A stretch of 64,000 nucleotides of DNA, taken from the NCBI RefSeq assembly GCF_011075055.1, contig NC_058139.1, forward strand, positions 13,227,584-13,291,583, written 5' to 3'. The first letter of the stretch is position 1. The number at the start of each line of letters is the position of its first letter. A model generated the notes under the pieces. It ran no database searches. It was given only the letters and a program-made list of their open reading frames with translations, and was not told where the DNA came from. The translations under genes and the position numbers were made by a program. Of this stretch, positions 24,086-36,974 are shown piece after piece. This stretch comes from Mangifera indica (Eukaryota; Streptophyta; Magnoliopsida; Sapindales; Anacardiaceae).

Positions 24086-27000
24086 TCTCCCACCCAAACA
24101 TGATGGAAGACCTGAATCAAATACTTAGCCACAAAAATCTCATATAGCAGTACGTTTCATACTTACAAATATGTCATGCAACCTTCCGAGCAACCTGTAC
24201 TTGAGAGCTAAATACTATGCATATGATAGGAATAGCATAGCCGCTTCGATCCAAATAAAATGAAATAAAGTGTTAGACTCATAGCACCCCAGACTTATTC
24301 GATAATACTAGCTTCTTTTAATCCCTCATTTATCATTATGTTATTTTTCTATGTATCTATGATCAAGTTTATTATCTCATATGAGTGATATGATCAGCCA
24401 GCCAATAGATACACATAATATATATAAGTCTTCCTCTTCCACTTGAAATTCTCAATTTAGACTTAGCTACTTTTCTAGTCATGTTCTATAGACCGAATCG
24501 TGCATGACCATAGGTTTCAAGCAAGATAGCAACACTAAGAGTAAATATTGAATAACAACAAAAAGTTGAAGAGTACCAACATGAGGTAATCCTAGTAAAA
24601 TCTTACACAGTGAGAAATCAGGGATTCATTGTTTCACTATTTTAACTGGCCATCTTCTTTATACACATATGATATTAATCATGTGTTACAGTATGTATTT
24701 TCTCAAATGTCATTCACAACACTATACAAATCTTAGTTCAGTCACTACACCTAGTGTCTAACCTGAGTTCTTAATCATCTTTACACTTGTAAGTATTTAT
24801 CCATATTAAGAACTCACAACTGGCATTCACAAGTCATTTGGACGTGAGAAATCCAAATCGATCATTTTCAAATATATCTACCCATGAGCTCATTTTGATC
24901 AATCATCAAGGCAACATTTTATCTTTAATAAGTTTTTTCTTGAGAAACATGTCTCTTATTGGCATGCTCTCTCAATATCACATTTCTCAAGAATAATTTC
25001 TCATCTTTGCTCGTTTTCTTGGCGTCAAAGACAATTGCTCGTGTGAGTAAGCCAATCTCTAACTTGTGTGACATTACAATCTTGTTAAGCTAAAAATGAT
25101 ATGAACGCAGTGAAAACCTAAGGATTTCGGGTTGCAAGTTCAAAAATAAAATGAACTTGAATTCATGGTTTCCAATGTTGTGTCACCAATACAATATATA
25201 AGCTCAACACTTACCAATCATAATCTATGCAATCCAAAGTTTAACATGTGCAAGATATACTTTTTTTTTTAACAATCTCGGTCAAAGGATCAGTGACCAT
25301 ACAATGAATATAATTATATTCTACATTCATTTTCCTCTAAAAAATGAAGTCTCTTACAACATTATGTCTAGTGTTGATATATTTGGTTATTCGATAACAT
25401 GTTTACCTAGATTCACAAAGAATCTTTTTAACTAAACGGTTTCTTACACATTTATTAAACAGGCTATATACTTGGCTTCTGATATGGATAAGGTTATGTA
25501 TCTCTATTTCTTATCGCTTAAAGATATAGACCTTTTTGGAGTAAGAAAACATACCATTAATTTAATTTGTGTTGGTTTAACACTTCCCAAATTGACATAT
25601 CAATAGCCAATCAAACGCAAATTCAATTTATAATCACATAATCAATAACCCATAGAGTCTTTTAAAATATTAATATTCTACAAACAACCTTTTAGTGCTC
25701 TTTTCAATATTAACTCATATCGACTAACTAGTTCAACAACAAAAAACAAATGTTTGGGCATGCACGCACCGTAGCATACATAATACATCCGATGGCATAT
25801 GAATAGGTAACTATTGACATTTCTCTACTTTCATCTTAAGTTTTGGGACATGTCTCTCTTGGCTCAATAATTTTTCATTTGACATAGGATTATCAACGGA
25901 TTTACAGGTTACCATTTTGGATTGTTTTAAAAACCTTTTTGAAAATTATGCTCTTATGACAAAGTCAAAAGTTTCTTTGAATATTTTCTCCAAATTTAAA
26001 TTCACAATATGTAATCTATTTTCCCACATCTTGAAAGTCAAAAGTATGAACAACCATCCTTTGATGATCATCATTTACTTCAAATCATTTCTAGCTATCT
26101 ATATATTATCAAACATATTGATAGAATTACAAATTTGTCATCAGACTTCGTCACATAGACATGGTGGTCTTGATTAATAATCTTAACTCATAAGGTATTA
26201 ACACTTATGAAATTTCAAGCACTAATACCTAGATGACAATTTTAGGTCATTCAACTTTCTTAAAGCTTGCACATTCTGCACTTTAGACCTATAATAATGA
26301 GATCTAGATCTCGTTTCACACAGATTTCTTTGTCAAGTTCTTCATTAAGGAAAGCTTTCTTGACATTCATCTGGTGTAATTCTAAATTCAAATGTGTTAC
26401 TATAGCTAGAATCAAACATATTGAAGTAAATCTTATAAATAATTAAAACATCCTTCTAAATTTATACCTTCCCATTGGGTATAGTTTTTCACTATAAAGT
26501 GAAATTATATCTATTTATTAAGCCATCTATCTTATGACTGATTCAAGAAACCTATTCGTTCCCAATGAATTTTCGATTTGATGGTAACTCGACTAAAACC
26601 TAGAATTGGCTTGTTTTTTCATGTATTTCATGTCTTTTTCCAATACATCTTACCATTTTTCCTTATCTAATGATTAGACAACTTCTTTTACGATTTTAGA
26701 TTCTTTATCATCTTGGGAAATGGTTATGAAAACCTTATTTTCATTATAAAATGTCACTTAAAGTATTTTTGGATGTCCATTACTATGCAATTGAGAATTA
26801 ACGCTCCCACTATTTGAAATAGATTAAAACTTAATCTCAATATTCCCACTAGGTTGAGATGAACAAAACAAGCAATTGATGATCATTACTCTCACTATCT
26901 AAAATGGATTGGAGCTCAAATGTATTTGTTTCCTCTGTCTAGAACAAGTATAAGTCTTATTTCTTAAGATTCAACTAATGGTCACTAAGATATACCTATC

Positions 27001-30000
27001 CTCATTTTTCTCTCATTTCATTCAAATGAAACTTTTTATTAACATCATTCCTATTAAGAAAAATATTTTCTATGAATATAGTATCTCATAATACATTTCA
27101 GTCAATTTTCTAGCAGAATCCTCCTTAATGAACACATACTCTTTGGAGTGCTCAATGTATCTGATAAAGATACATTTTTAGTTGTTCAAACTTATGGGAA
27201 AATCTATGGATAGATATTTGTAACCACTAAGGTTGCAATCAATTAACTTAGGTTTTTTACCTAACATAACTTATAGGGAGTGGAAACAACTAATTAAGTA
27301 AACACTTGGTTAAATACATCATTAGCAATAAATGTCATATCATCACGAAGTGACTTGATATTTTGATTGCTCCTTCATTGACCTAACTATTTCCAATAGA
27401 GTTTAATTACTTTTCTTTGCTATACTGGTTTGTTGCGAAGTTATTGGAATTACTATTTATCATCCTATTTCTTTTTCATTACTCAGTTTCTTGAACTTAT
27501 TGGACAAACGCTCAGGACCTCGATCAATTCTAAAAAAAATTTATCCATTTTGTCTAATTGATTCACAACTTCTATTATATATATACTGTCTAAAACAGTC
27601 TACTGTTTTTGACAAATGGAAGATCAAGTAGATAAGACCGAATCAAACATTATCATCAACACAAGTAATGAAGTATAAGATATCTTCTCAAATTTTACAT
27701 TCATAAGAAAACATATACCTAAGTATATAAATTGCAAAGGAAGTTAAGCTCTTACAGCTTTGTCGAATAGTTTTCTATAAGTTTTCCAAGTATGTTATGC
27801 CCAAATATGGATAGTCCATTTATGTGAAAGTTCCTAATAAACTTTCACAGGCCAATTTATTCAACCTATCTTGGCCAATGTGTCTTAATCTAACTTGTCA
27901 TGTATTTGCATTCATATCCATACATATAAGAGGAGTAAATAATAAAAAACTTAACATTACCAGAATATAAGGTGACAAACACCTTCTAACCATTCAACCA
28001 ATAAACCAAATCTATAGAAGTCAATTCTATAACATTTTGATGAAACACCTATAGAAATTTAAATTATGTCCTAATTTAAAAAGAACAAGTACTTTGATCA
28101 AAATTTGTTGAATATTTAGAGCATATTAGATTTTATGTAGGGAAATAGGGATTCGACCATCTCACAAAACTCATTTGCTCATGTCTATTCATTTTACTTC
28201 AACCCTTATGTTGTTGCCTATATATATCCAATTAACTTTCTTCAGAATTTGACAAAAATCTACTAAAGATCTTTTATCATGAGCTACTTGGTCGGTGGCT
28301 TTTGAGTCCACAATCCACATAAGATAATACTTAATTAATATCATAGTACTAGAAAATAAAGTTTCATCACTTTAAGTTGAACAAAACTATCATTTCTAGC
28401 TCTATTCATTTATGGGCGATATGACCCTCATTGCTTCTATTGTAACTATTCATCTTGTTTCCGTCCCTTCATCTAGTACTTTTGCCACTCTCCTGTTTCA
28501 ATTCTTTGTTTTTGTTCTTTGAGCATTGTACAGTCTCCTTCTCGTATTTGGACTTAAGCCACTTACTTTTGAAACTCAACTCTGTAAGGTATGCACGAAT
28601 ACCAAGTCCAACTACCTCAAAGGTGTTTATCCTTTAGTTCTATATAACAAAAGTTTGTCTTTCCTCATTGCGGGTCATATACACCTTCATACGCTTCCAC
28701 TATCAAGAAGAGATCGTTTTTCTAAATGAACCTACTGCTCATTTGTCAGGTTGCACCTAGCTAACTTCAATTCCATAATCAGATTTGATATTCAATCAAA
28801 TTCAACAATCAACCGTCTTTATTTGAGGACTACAGTTCCTCCAAACTCTTCAATAAAAAACATACTTATAGCATATGCAATTAAATATTACTGGTACTCA
28901 TATACCAGTTCGTTATTAATGAAACTGATCAAGATATCATATGAAATGAGTCTTACTTCTTACATGTGTGATGTGCGTCCAGTCCACATTTGTGTAAGGT
29001 ACTCATTTGGGTTTCTATCCCTTAGTCATCACGACTTTATCTTAATCTAATCTATGACCTCTAAAAGCCTTTTACTTATCTAGGATATCGTGTATTTTAA
29101 ATGCCATACGTTGGAATTATCTTATTCAGTATCATTTTCATTCAAATCAGCCATCATTTCCTAGGATGTTATGGTTAACTAGATCATATAGACATATATA
29201 TTAGACATAACGCTATCAGCGCAATCCAACATGCATCAATTATCGCAATTATGCATTAAAATTTAAAATATCTCACATAAGACACAAAATCGTAAGTTTA
29301 TTATGTTTCCAATCATCTTTCATGACATAAATGTTTGGCATTTTAAACTTTAATCTAATTGCGCCAATTTTAATTCTAAAAGAAAATTTCACTAAATTTT
29401 ACCAATCTCAGAATTCTCACATTTAACAAATATATGATATAACAGATGCATCATCTATTTTGACTAGACTATTTCATAAACCCGTATTGATCTCAGAGTC
29501 ACTTTATCCATGATAAAGTCTATGAAATTTATGTTAGGTCAAATACCTTGCATTTCGTTAATTTGGAAATAATATCAAAGCGGTGGATTTTTTATTGTAC
29601 ATTACTAAACGTTACTCTATAGTAAGTTATAATGAATCTACTCAATCCCAAAAGTTTCAAATTCTTGTCCCGAACAAGATCATTGATTATGGGGCACATA
29701 TTCATGCATGTATATTATTAGACTATATATTATATCTTTTCCAATTAAGATAGTTCAACATATTATAAATAGTTTCAACATGCAATGTGATGGTCCCTAG
29801 TCAACAAACTTGCATGAAGTAGAAACATGTATTTAGAAACACCAATATGTGTTTTCAAGAGTCGAAATGAGGTATTACATGTCTTTATGCTCCGTAAGTC
29901 CCATGAAACACATCTAACTTAGATTTGAGCACTACACAGCTTCCAAGGATCGAAAACAGGTTTCATATGTTAAAACGCATTGAAAAGAGGTGTTCACACA

Positions 30001-30815
30001 CTATGACACACCAAAACATGGCCATACAAGCCTTCACGTGTTGAGTCGATTTTACACATGCCTTCATGCACTATCACAGAGTCTGTATGCACCTTCACGC
30101 ACTACTATATGTTGAAACAAAACCAAAAATGAGTCACACGCATGTATCAGGAGAAATGATTATGCACTTCCACGCATCAAAGAAAGATTGTCACACTTCA
30201 GATGCAGGTTATCAAACACTCACATGCATTGGTCAATGGTGACGATCAACCTTTGATTGTTGACTGATCAACTAACCCAGTAGGCATTGATTAGTTCAGG
30301 TTGAACTAAGTTGACCCGTTAACCGACGGGTTTTAACTAACCCATTGACCAACAAGTCAGGTAATCAGGTTTTTTTAACCCATTTTGATCCGAAATCGCA
30401 TGATGAACCCTAAATTTTTGTCTGTTTAATTGGTTATTTTTCGATCATTTTCTAATGACGAAACCATGAGGCATTTGTAGGCCACTAGTCAAACATCATT
30501 CTTGTTCCAATGATGACCTCCAGTGTCATCGGATTTCGACGATACGAGGACTTAAAGAACACATATTGGGTCATTATTTTTTGTTTGATTTTCATCAAAT
30601 CTGGAGTCAATTTGACTTTATTTTTAATTTCAATGCACGTAACACAATTCCTAACAACAATCTAACATGTTTCCTATCACCAAATTCATGTAATTTTAAC
30701 TGAATTAAATTCATGCCCAAAACGAATTTTTAATTAAAATTTCAATCTACAAATTCTAATTTGCATAGAATACGCAATATGATTCACATAAAATATGGCA
30801 TATACGTAACTTAAT
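24086..30815 (-). pseudogene. Copia internal region, traces of gag-pol
   Basis: No long frame survives, but ordered remnants are readable on the minus strand. A protease-like site lies near 28290 and integrase near 27360-27540 (RIDRGPERLSNKFKKL, then a QQTSIAKK counterpart of QQNGVAERR and TLLEIVRSM). RT is near 26240-26370 (HQMNVKKAFLNEELDKEI, the counterpart of QMDVKTAFLNG). The RNase H end is near 25290-25400 (a TDPLTE counterpart of ADPLTK). The order protease, integrase, RT, RNase H is the copia order. The leader from 28800 to 30815 carries imperfect repeats around CCTTCACGCA. Plus-strand open frames here are antisense shadows. Confidence 0.8.
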
Positions 30816-30828
30816 GCTCTGATACAAA
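30816..30828 (-). promoter_or_regulatory. Primer-binding site of minus-strand copia
   Basis: TTTGTATCAGAGC on the minus strand directly follows the LTR end CCTAACA. It matches the initiator methionine tRNA complement TGGTATCAGAGC with one change. Confidence 0.85.
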
Positions 30829-31209
30829 TGTTAGGAACAATGATGCCAAAAATTAAGTTTTGTGATTTATTGTAAATATAAATTGCATACCTAGACTCAC
30901 GTTCTGACGAAGCTCATTCGAATATGGCATGAGATATTGACGTTAGTTGATTTCCAGTAGCCAATTTGCCTCACGTACTACGTATCTATTTTGGGAGATA
31001 TGATTTGTGCTTTTTGGTTTTATAAAAGAAGAAAAAGAAGAAGAATAATAATATCCTCTGTTAAAATTAGCGTTTTGTCTTTTGGGAGGAGGCAATGTTT
31101 GGACAATTTATAAGTGTTCAATTGCCCTACAACTCCTCTAATAACTGCCCTTGGTAGTTAAACCAATCCAGATTGGGTCAATCCGTCATGGGTGGATCCG
31201 AACCCAATA
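30829..31209 (-). repeat. 5' LTR of minus-strand copia
   Basis: 381 bp, direct copy of 23722-24085 with several indels. It carries a run of GAA/AAT triplets around 31027-31050. Confidence 0.85.
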
Positions 31210-31214
31210 AAAAC

Positions 31215-32016
31215 ACTAGCAATTACAAGCCTACTACTTCAACCATTTTGTCTAATTTGTGGAGCCTGTACCAAACTTGCCTAACGTACTTAAGTAGTTT
31301 GCCTAACACTTCGACTACATCCCACCACACTTCCTTTTATACTTTCACAAACTAAACTTTCTATCATTCATAGTTCAAATATAGGATTAATTCTTACCAA
31401 AAGTATTTATTTATTTGCTTGCTCCTTAAAATGAACGTTTGAATTCTCAAATATCAAAATAATTATGTAACGACACACATGCAGCCATATGAAGGACACT
31501 AAAGAGAATCATTCACTTGCTGAGATCCATATGTTCCTTCTAGTTATTGTTTCACCATACTAAAAGGAAGGTAAACAATCTCTAAGTTGAAAGAAAATCA
31601 ATTTTTAAAATGTCAGCCAAGTCCTTGCATGAATCATTTACTTGGCTTCCATTATTGTAATTATAATCAGATCCTTATGAAGGATTGAAAGCAAAGGTAG
31701 TGAAACGAAGTAAAGGTATCTACTATAGGCTTTCTTATTCTTATCTTCTCTTATTAAAGTTGATTTGATTTTACGTTGTGTATTGGGTTTCTTTTGTTTG
31801 AATTCACGAAGACTCTTAGTTTTTCGACCAACCGTTTATTTTCTGTGCAAATCTTACCAGCAACATGGATTAGTTAGATGAAATACAATGCTTTTTCGAG
31901 TTGCTGATTGTGGATTCTTGGGTATTTCCAACACATAGGTACGAGAGTAATAGTTTGGGAGGTGATGAATCTCAATTGTTAGTGTAGATAAGTTGAGGTT
32001 GAAATCATACTTTTCA
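31215..32016. other. Non-coding DNA, no gene recognised
   Basis: No repeat terminus or convincing exon was seen. Probably unique spacer between two insertions. Confidence 0.35.
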
Positions 32017-32025
32017 ATAATAGAA

Positions 32026-33042
32026 GGCCAAAAGACTTATTCCCACCCAAGGTTGAGTGCATTGTTAAACTTCCACGACATCATTTCAAAAATCTAAATA
32101 CTAACATATCATCCAACTTTGGTTAAATTTTGTTATTAGTATAAATTTTATTTAAAAATAAATAAATATCCATTCTCTTTTCCTACCTTAGGCTTGAAAA
32201 CTGATAATTTTCTCTCTAACCTAATTTTAAAAAGTTATTTTTTTACATATTTGCAAAATTAACATTTCCCCTCAGTTTTTAAGGTTTTATATTTACACTT
32301 TTAAAACTTTATGTCTAACCCACTTCTAGTATTTTTTACTCTTACAACCGTCACCTCATTCTTTTGAAACCTTTGCTTTTCTTTCTCTTCTCTGGTTTGC
32401 CACTCACTTTTTGGCACCTTTCTTTGTTCCGTCAACGCTCTCTCACTTCCGAATCAACAAATGGATAATGAAGGCCAAACGCAAAACCATCTTTGGCTAA
32501 ATCAATGTGAAATACATAACTTAGGGTTTCAGCTTCATCTTTGATTTGACGAATCGGTGTTACCTCTTGCTTCAATTCAACAAATTGGAGGAATCTCTTG
32601 CTCAATTTTGGCAAGGTTTGCACATTAGGAAACCATCGGCCAAGGAGAGGATACTGGTGGTAGAGTTGTTGAAGCGTTGGAGTGAATTATTAGAAAGAAC
32701 GATCGTCAAAATGAGAGAATGCACTTTATAGAGATGAAACTATAATGTTTTGAACTTTGAGGGAAGTGGTTGTAAACTCTAAAATAAGGAAACCCGAGAT
32801 GGGGAGAGAAAAGTAACCTTTTAAAACTAAGGTAGAGGAAATTGTCAATTTTTAAATCTAAAATGGGAAATGGGGAGGTTTTTATTTTTTAAAATAAAAT
32901 CATTAAATAAAATTTTTGCTTTTTACATTAATAACAAAATTTAACAAAAGTTTGATAATGGGTAAGTATTTGGGTTTTCAAAAAGTTACGGGTGGGAGTT
33001 TGACAATGCACCAAACCTTGGGTGGGAATAAGCCTTTTGGAC
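32026..33042. mobile_element. Mutator-like element, family B (about 1 kb)
   Basis: The ends are inverted copies over about 300 bases. Left starts GGCCAAAAGACTTATTCCCA; right, complemented, starts GTCCAAAAGGCTTATTCCCA. Flanking 9-mers ATAATAGAA and TTAATCAAA agree at 6 of 9 positions, so a decayed 9-bp duplication is possible but not proven. The interior (32340-32740) is less AT-rich and has short overlapping frames on both strands (32432-32623 minus, 32546-32731 plus). It could be captured host sequence. I do not recognise the product. Confidence 0.72.
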
Positions 33043-33051
33043 TTAATCAAA

Positions 33052-33982
33052 TCAAAAAAGAAAAAGAAAATAACCTAATTAATTCCATATAAAAAAATTC
33101 ATTTTAAAAAATGGCATTACCAACAGTAAAATGACAAATGAAAAGGTACTTTTCAATTTAGTTAGTAAATATGGGAATAGAAAAGAAATATTATGAAAAT
33201 TATATAGGTATGAGATTGTAAATATTGAAAAATATGTTTATAAAAAGAGAGTCATAAAATTTATATATAGAAAAAATATGGAACGTGTAATATGACACAT
33301 TGTCAATAATACGTTTATAAAAATATGATAATTTCAACTATAATTTTAGTACTTTCCATAAATCTCATAATTAAAATCAATATAACAATTCATATGTAAA
33401 ATATTTAATTGACTGTTAAAGATAATATAACATAATACATCATATTCAATAATTGCACTATCATGTGAATATGCAACAAGATTAATAAAAGATCAATGCC
33501 TCAGATCAATCCATATATCAAACATTAAAAAATTTACAAACATGATGAAGTTGCAAACAAGTAAAGAAAAAGATAGAAAAAAATTACCTTTTTGGAGAAC
33601 AACAAAGATAAAAAGTTAAACCTGACTAAAAGAAAAACATTGGTTTGGTTAAAAAAAAATTATGTGAGAAAATTTTTACTATTGTTATGAAAATGAACAT
33701 GATTTGATGAATGAAAAGGTTAGTGTTTAAAAAAATGAGTTTTTTTTTTGGTTGACATTATGGTAATTAATTGAAAATTAAAATAACATTTTCGTACTTT
33801 ATATTTGGGTATCGAAACGATATCATTTTAGATTTATTTAAAAAGTAGAAAAGAGAAAATGAATAAAACGTTCATTTAATATGGGAAACACATAAAATAT
33901 ACGTTTAATATGTTTTTGATTCAAAAATTTGAAATGCCATATTTAATACATGAATTAAACAGGATTATGAATTAAATATAAA
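33052..33982. other. AT-rich spacer
   Basis: Highly AT-rich, no coding signal or repeat boundary recognised. It ends at the TTATT duplication of the outer copia element. Confidence 0.4.
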
Positions 33983-33987
33983 TTATT

Positions 33988-34264
33988 TAAAAAGAGATAA
34001 GTTATAACTTAGTATTCTATTATATCTCTACTTGTATTATCTTTGTAACAACCTGTAGTTAACTAAAGTCTAAATCAACATCATTGTTACAATATCTTTT
34101 TATTATTGTACATTCCCAGTTATATTATCTTTGTAACAACCTATAGTTACCTAAAGTCTGAATTAACAATCCTTATCTCTTTAACTGCTATCTAAGTTGT
34201 ATCCATGAATTGAATCAAATGAAAAACTCTTCATTTACTTCATCTTTCTGTCAAATAATTTTCA
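33988..34264 (+). repeat. 5' LTR of outer copia
   Basis: 277 bp. It starts TAAAAAGAGATAAG and ends ATAATTTTCA, and contains two similar blocks around TTATCTTTGTAACAACCT. The usual TG start is TA in both LTRs. Confidence 0.87.
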
Positions 34265-34277
34265 TGGCATCAGAGCC
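34265..34277 (+). promoter_or_regulatory. Primer-binding site of outer copia
   Basis: TGGCATCAGAGCC directly abuts the 5' LTR. It differs from the initiator methionine tRNA complement TGGTATCAGAGCC at one position. Confidence 0.9.
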
Positions 34278-34325
34278 ATAAGTGCTCAAACTAGCCACTA
34301 ATCTAAACATAACCAAAAAAAAAAT

Positions 34326-35425
34326 GATAGACAATACCAACAAAAACCAAAATCTTCATATTGCCTTTTCACTTGTTCCTTTTAAGACAATGAAACACTG
34401 ACATCCATTAATGTTACCACACAACTTCCCCTCAAACTCACAAGTCATAACTACCCTTCTTAGCATACTCAATTCAACACCTTACTTATGGGATACGATT
34501 TGATTGGCTATATTAATGGTAGCCTCCTTTGTCCACAAACAATAATCATCAAAGGTGATAAAACAATAACAAATCCAGCTTATTCCTTGTGGACTCGACA
34601 AGACTATCTACTTTTTCATGCCATTTTGGTATTAGCCCCTAAATCTATTATTCCCCTCATTACTTCCTTAAGTAATTCACAACAAGCTTGGCAAAAACTT
34701 TCCAACCTCTTTACAGCCAAGTCTAGATTGAGAGTAATACATCTGAAGGAGAAACTTACTATTTATCACGGAACAAAACCCATTGTTGAATATCTTCAAG
34801 GTATAAAAGCCATTGTTGATAAGCTCACATTTATAAATACTCATATGGAGGATGATGACATAGCCATCCATCTGAATAAAGTTGGTTATGAGTATAAGAA
34901 CCTATTATTGCTATATGAGCTAGGGACAACCCATTAGTTTTAAAGAATTACATGTGAAGCAAGTTAAATATAGTAAGTTCCTCAAACGCGAAGAAAATTA
35001 TAGAGATTAACCTATCATCACTACTAATTATACTCATCAAAAGAGCAACAATAATCACTCCAATTAGTCACGAAATTTCCAATCCACTTAGAGCAACCAG
35101 AATCAAGGCCGAAACAAGAAAAATTGGAATCAAAATTGTTAGTCATGGTCTCAAGGAGAAACACCACAATACAATAATTATGTTCAATGCCAGCTATAAA
35201 TACTTATAGAGACAGACTTGAAAATTTATTCAAACCAATCACCAATTACACAAATGCTTCTCTAAGCAAAAATTCATCTTGGTTAGTAGATTCGGTTGCC
35301 TTTCTTCATGTCACATAAGATGTGTAGAACCTACAATTCATTATGAGTATGATGGGTTTGACAACATTCTAACTGAAGATGGCATAAGTTTGGAAATCAC
35401 ACATAAAAGACCAGTTCCTTGCAAC
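34326..35425 (+). pseudogene. Outer copia gag and protease start, cut by hAT
   Basis: An open frame at 34488-34937 (149 residues) matches the copia gag (UBN2-type) domain. Landmarks are GYDLIGYINGSLLCP at the start, SLWTRQDYLLFHAIL near residue 38 and AKSRLRVIHLKEKL near 80. Upstream, frameshifts separate it from a degenerate N-terminus. Downstream, a degenerate protease start SSWLVDSVAFLHVT near 35275 has Val where the catalytic DSGA box needs Gly. YEYDGFDNIL near 35345 follows. The coding sequence stops abruptly at the hAT insertion point at 35425 and resumes at 50971. Confidence 0.87.
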
Positions 35426-35660
35426 TAGGATGGATTTGAGCAGAATCGAGCAGAGCTCAAGCTTAGCTCATTCACTATTCGTATAATCTCGAGCTATTGG
35501 TAGTTTGAACTCAAGCTCACTCTCTTGTGAGTTATTTATGAGCTGTTAGTGAGCTCGGCTTGGTTAAGGTCAAAAAGTGCCGAACTTATATAACTTGACT
35601 CAGATATGCTTAACGAGTCAAGCCAAGCCAAACCAAGCTTATCGAGCTCAAGGTATCCTA
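35426..35660. repeat. Left subterminal repeats of the hAT
   Basis: Dense copies of GAGCTC, AAGCTT, CGAGC and TGAGCT on both strands. It includes GACTCAGATATGCTTAACGA, which recurs nearly unchanged at 57570-57605. Clustered subterminal motifs of this sort are transposase-binding sites in hAT elements. Confidence 0.65.
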
Positions 35661-36073
35661 TTCATAATACATATGTTTTTTTTTCCTTTTTCTTTCAATA
35701 ATCTGAGAGTGAATTAAGCTATGATAACTCATCCAATAAACTTAAACTACATAAATACCAATTTTTCAGTCAAAATTCATCAAACAACTTTAAAAACAAC
35801 CAAAAGTTCTACAATTTGTAATGGATTGTTGAAACATGGCATTAGCAAATTATTAATGATTGATTATGAAGTGTTCTGATATTTTGTATGTTACTATTAA
35901 CCTTTCCTCTTAGCAATTCTTCCCTTAAAACTCCTCCAACATAGGGCATGATAAAGCTTGGAACAATAACAAGCATACGAGCTTCATTTAATAAAATGTG
36001 ATTAAAATCCCCTTTGAATTCTGTCAAGGTTTAGTTGAAACAAACGGGACAAATTCATACTTCTTAATCGATA

Positions 36074-36243
36074 GATTGATATGTCTTGTTTTAACATTGT
36101 TAGTTTTTACAACAACATTAGAAAGTATATTTTCATCTATGAAGTTTATTAAAATAACGATTGATATGTCTTGTTTTAACATTGTTAGTTTCTACAACAA
36201 CATTAGAAAGTATATTTTCATCTATGAAGTTTATTAAAATAAC
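36074..36243. repeat. 85-bp tandem duplication in the hAT
   Basis: Two consecutive copies (36074-36158 and 36159-36243), each starting GATTGATATGTCTTGTTTTA. They differ at one position by eye, so the duplication is recent relative to the hAT. Confidence 0.93.
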
Positions 36244-36669
36244 GCTATAGATGAAAAACAAGTTACTTGAAGATTACACCCACAAATTACAAACTAAAAA
36301 GAATGCCTTATATAAACAGAGTTGTACCTTATGGTCACCCATTTTCAAAATTCCTACCACTTTTCATTCAAAATCCAAAAACAAATATGATAATATAACA
36401 AGAAGAGTAGACATACCTATGACTGAGCTATCAAGATTAAAAAGCAAGTATTAATTTTATTAAGAACAAAAAACAAAGTAAAATACACCCTTAAGGTTAC
36501 TTAATTATTAAATATTAAGAATTAAACACTAATAAACATTATGTTACCTTATATCTTCATTTATCTAGTAAGATAAGTTCAACAGTCTCATTTTCATCTT
36601 TGATCTTCATGAAATTAAAAGAAATGAAAACTATTAATCATACTGTCAACAATTAAATGAAAAATCAAT

Positions 36670-36974
36670 TTAAAGAGCGTGTAATTGTAGTAAGTAATTG
36701 ACTACCTCATCTTGTTTTAGAATATTATAAAGTGTTCTTATCTAGTCAGCTCCACACATAGGCATATTGATTGTTTTTGGTGATAAAGATGACTTGTATT
36801 TGTCAATCACTATACTACTAGCACTAAATACGCTCTCAAAGGCCACTATTATAACAAGAATTGCCAAGATATCAACCATCATTTGTGAAAGTACTCTATA
36901 CTTATATTGATTGACCCTCCACCAATGAAGTGTATTAAAGTCGCCTAAGTTGACATCATCAGGTATCTTAATAA
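36670..36974 (-). pseudogene. hAT transposase C-terminus (dimerisation domain), part 1
   Basis: This is the 3' part of the transposase, cut at 36974 by the chromovirus. Minus-strand translation gives the hAT C-terminal dimerisation motif: VLSQMMVDILAILV, then FESVFSASSIVIDKYKSSLS and TINMPMCGAD. A TAG follows where the paralogue at 60598-60978 has TGG (Trp). Beyond it the tail KQDEVVNYLLQLHAL is still readable to the natural TAA at 36670-36672. The domain mediates transposase dimer formation in known family members. The reading frame continues at 46242 on the other side of the chromovirus. Confidence 0.87.

Larger units (their letters stand above)
23722..31209 (-). mobile_element. Ty1/copia retrotransposon, minus strand, heavily mutated
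   Basis: Direct repeats at 23722-24085 and 30829-31209 are the LTRs. They share ACAATGATGCCAAAAATTAA and later CTTTTGGGAGGAGGCA. A perfect 5-bp duplication AAAAC flanks the element (23717-23721 and 31210-31214). The primer-binding site TTGTATCAGAGC adjoins the LTR at 30829, and a polypurine tract GGGTGGGAGA adjoins the other at 24086. Both fix the minus orientation. The coding region is full of stops. The two LTRs differ by many substitutions and indels, which makes this one of the oldest insertions here. Confidence 0.9.

Noticed and set aside
25917..29050. Plus-strand frames of 60-99 codons
   Set aside because: They lie antisense to degenerate copia pol sequence, whose motifs are readable only on the minus strand.
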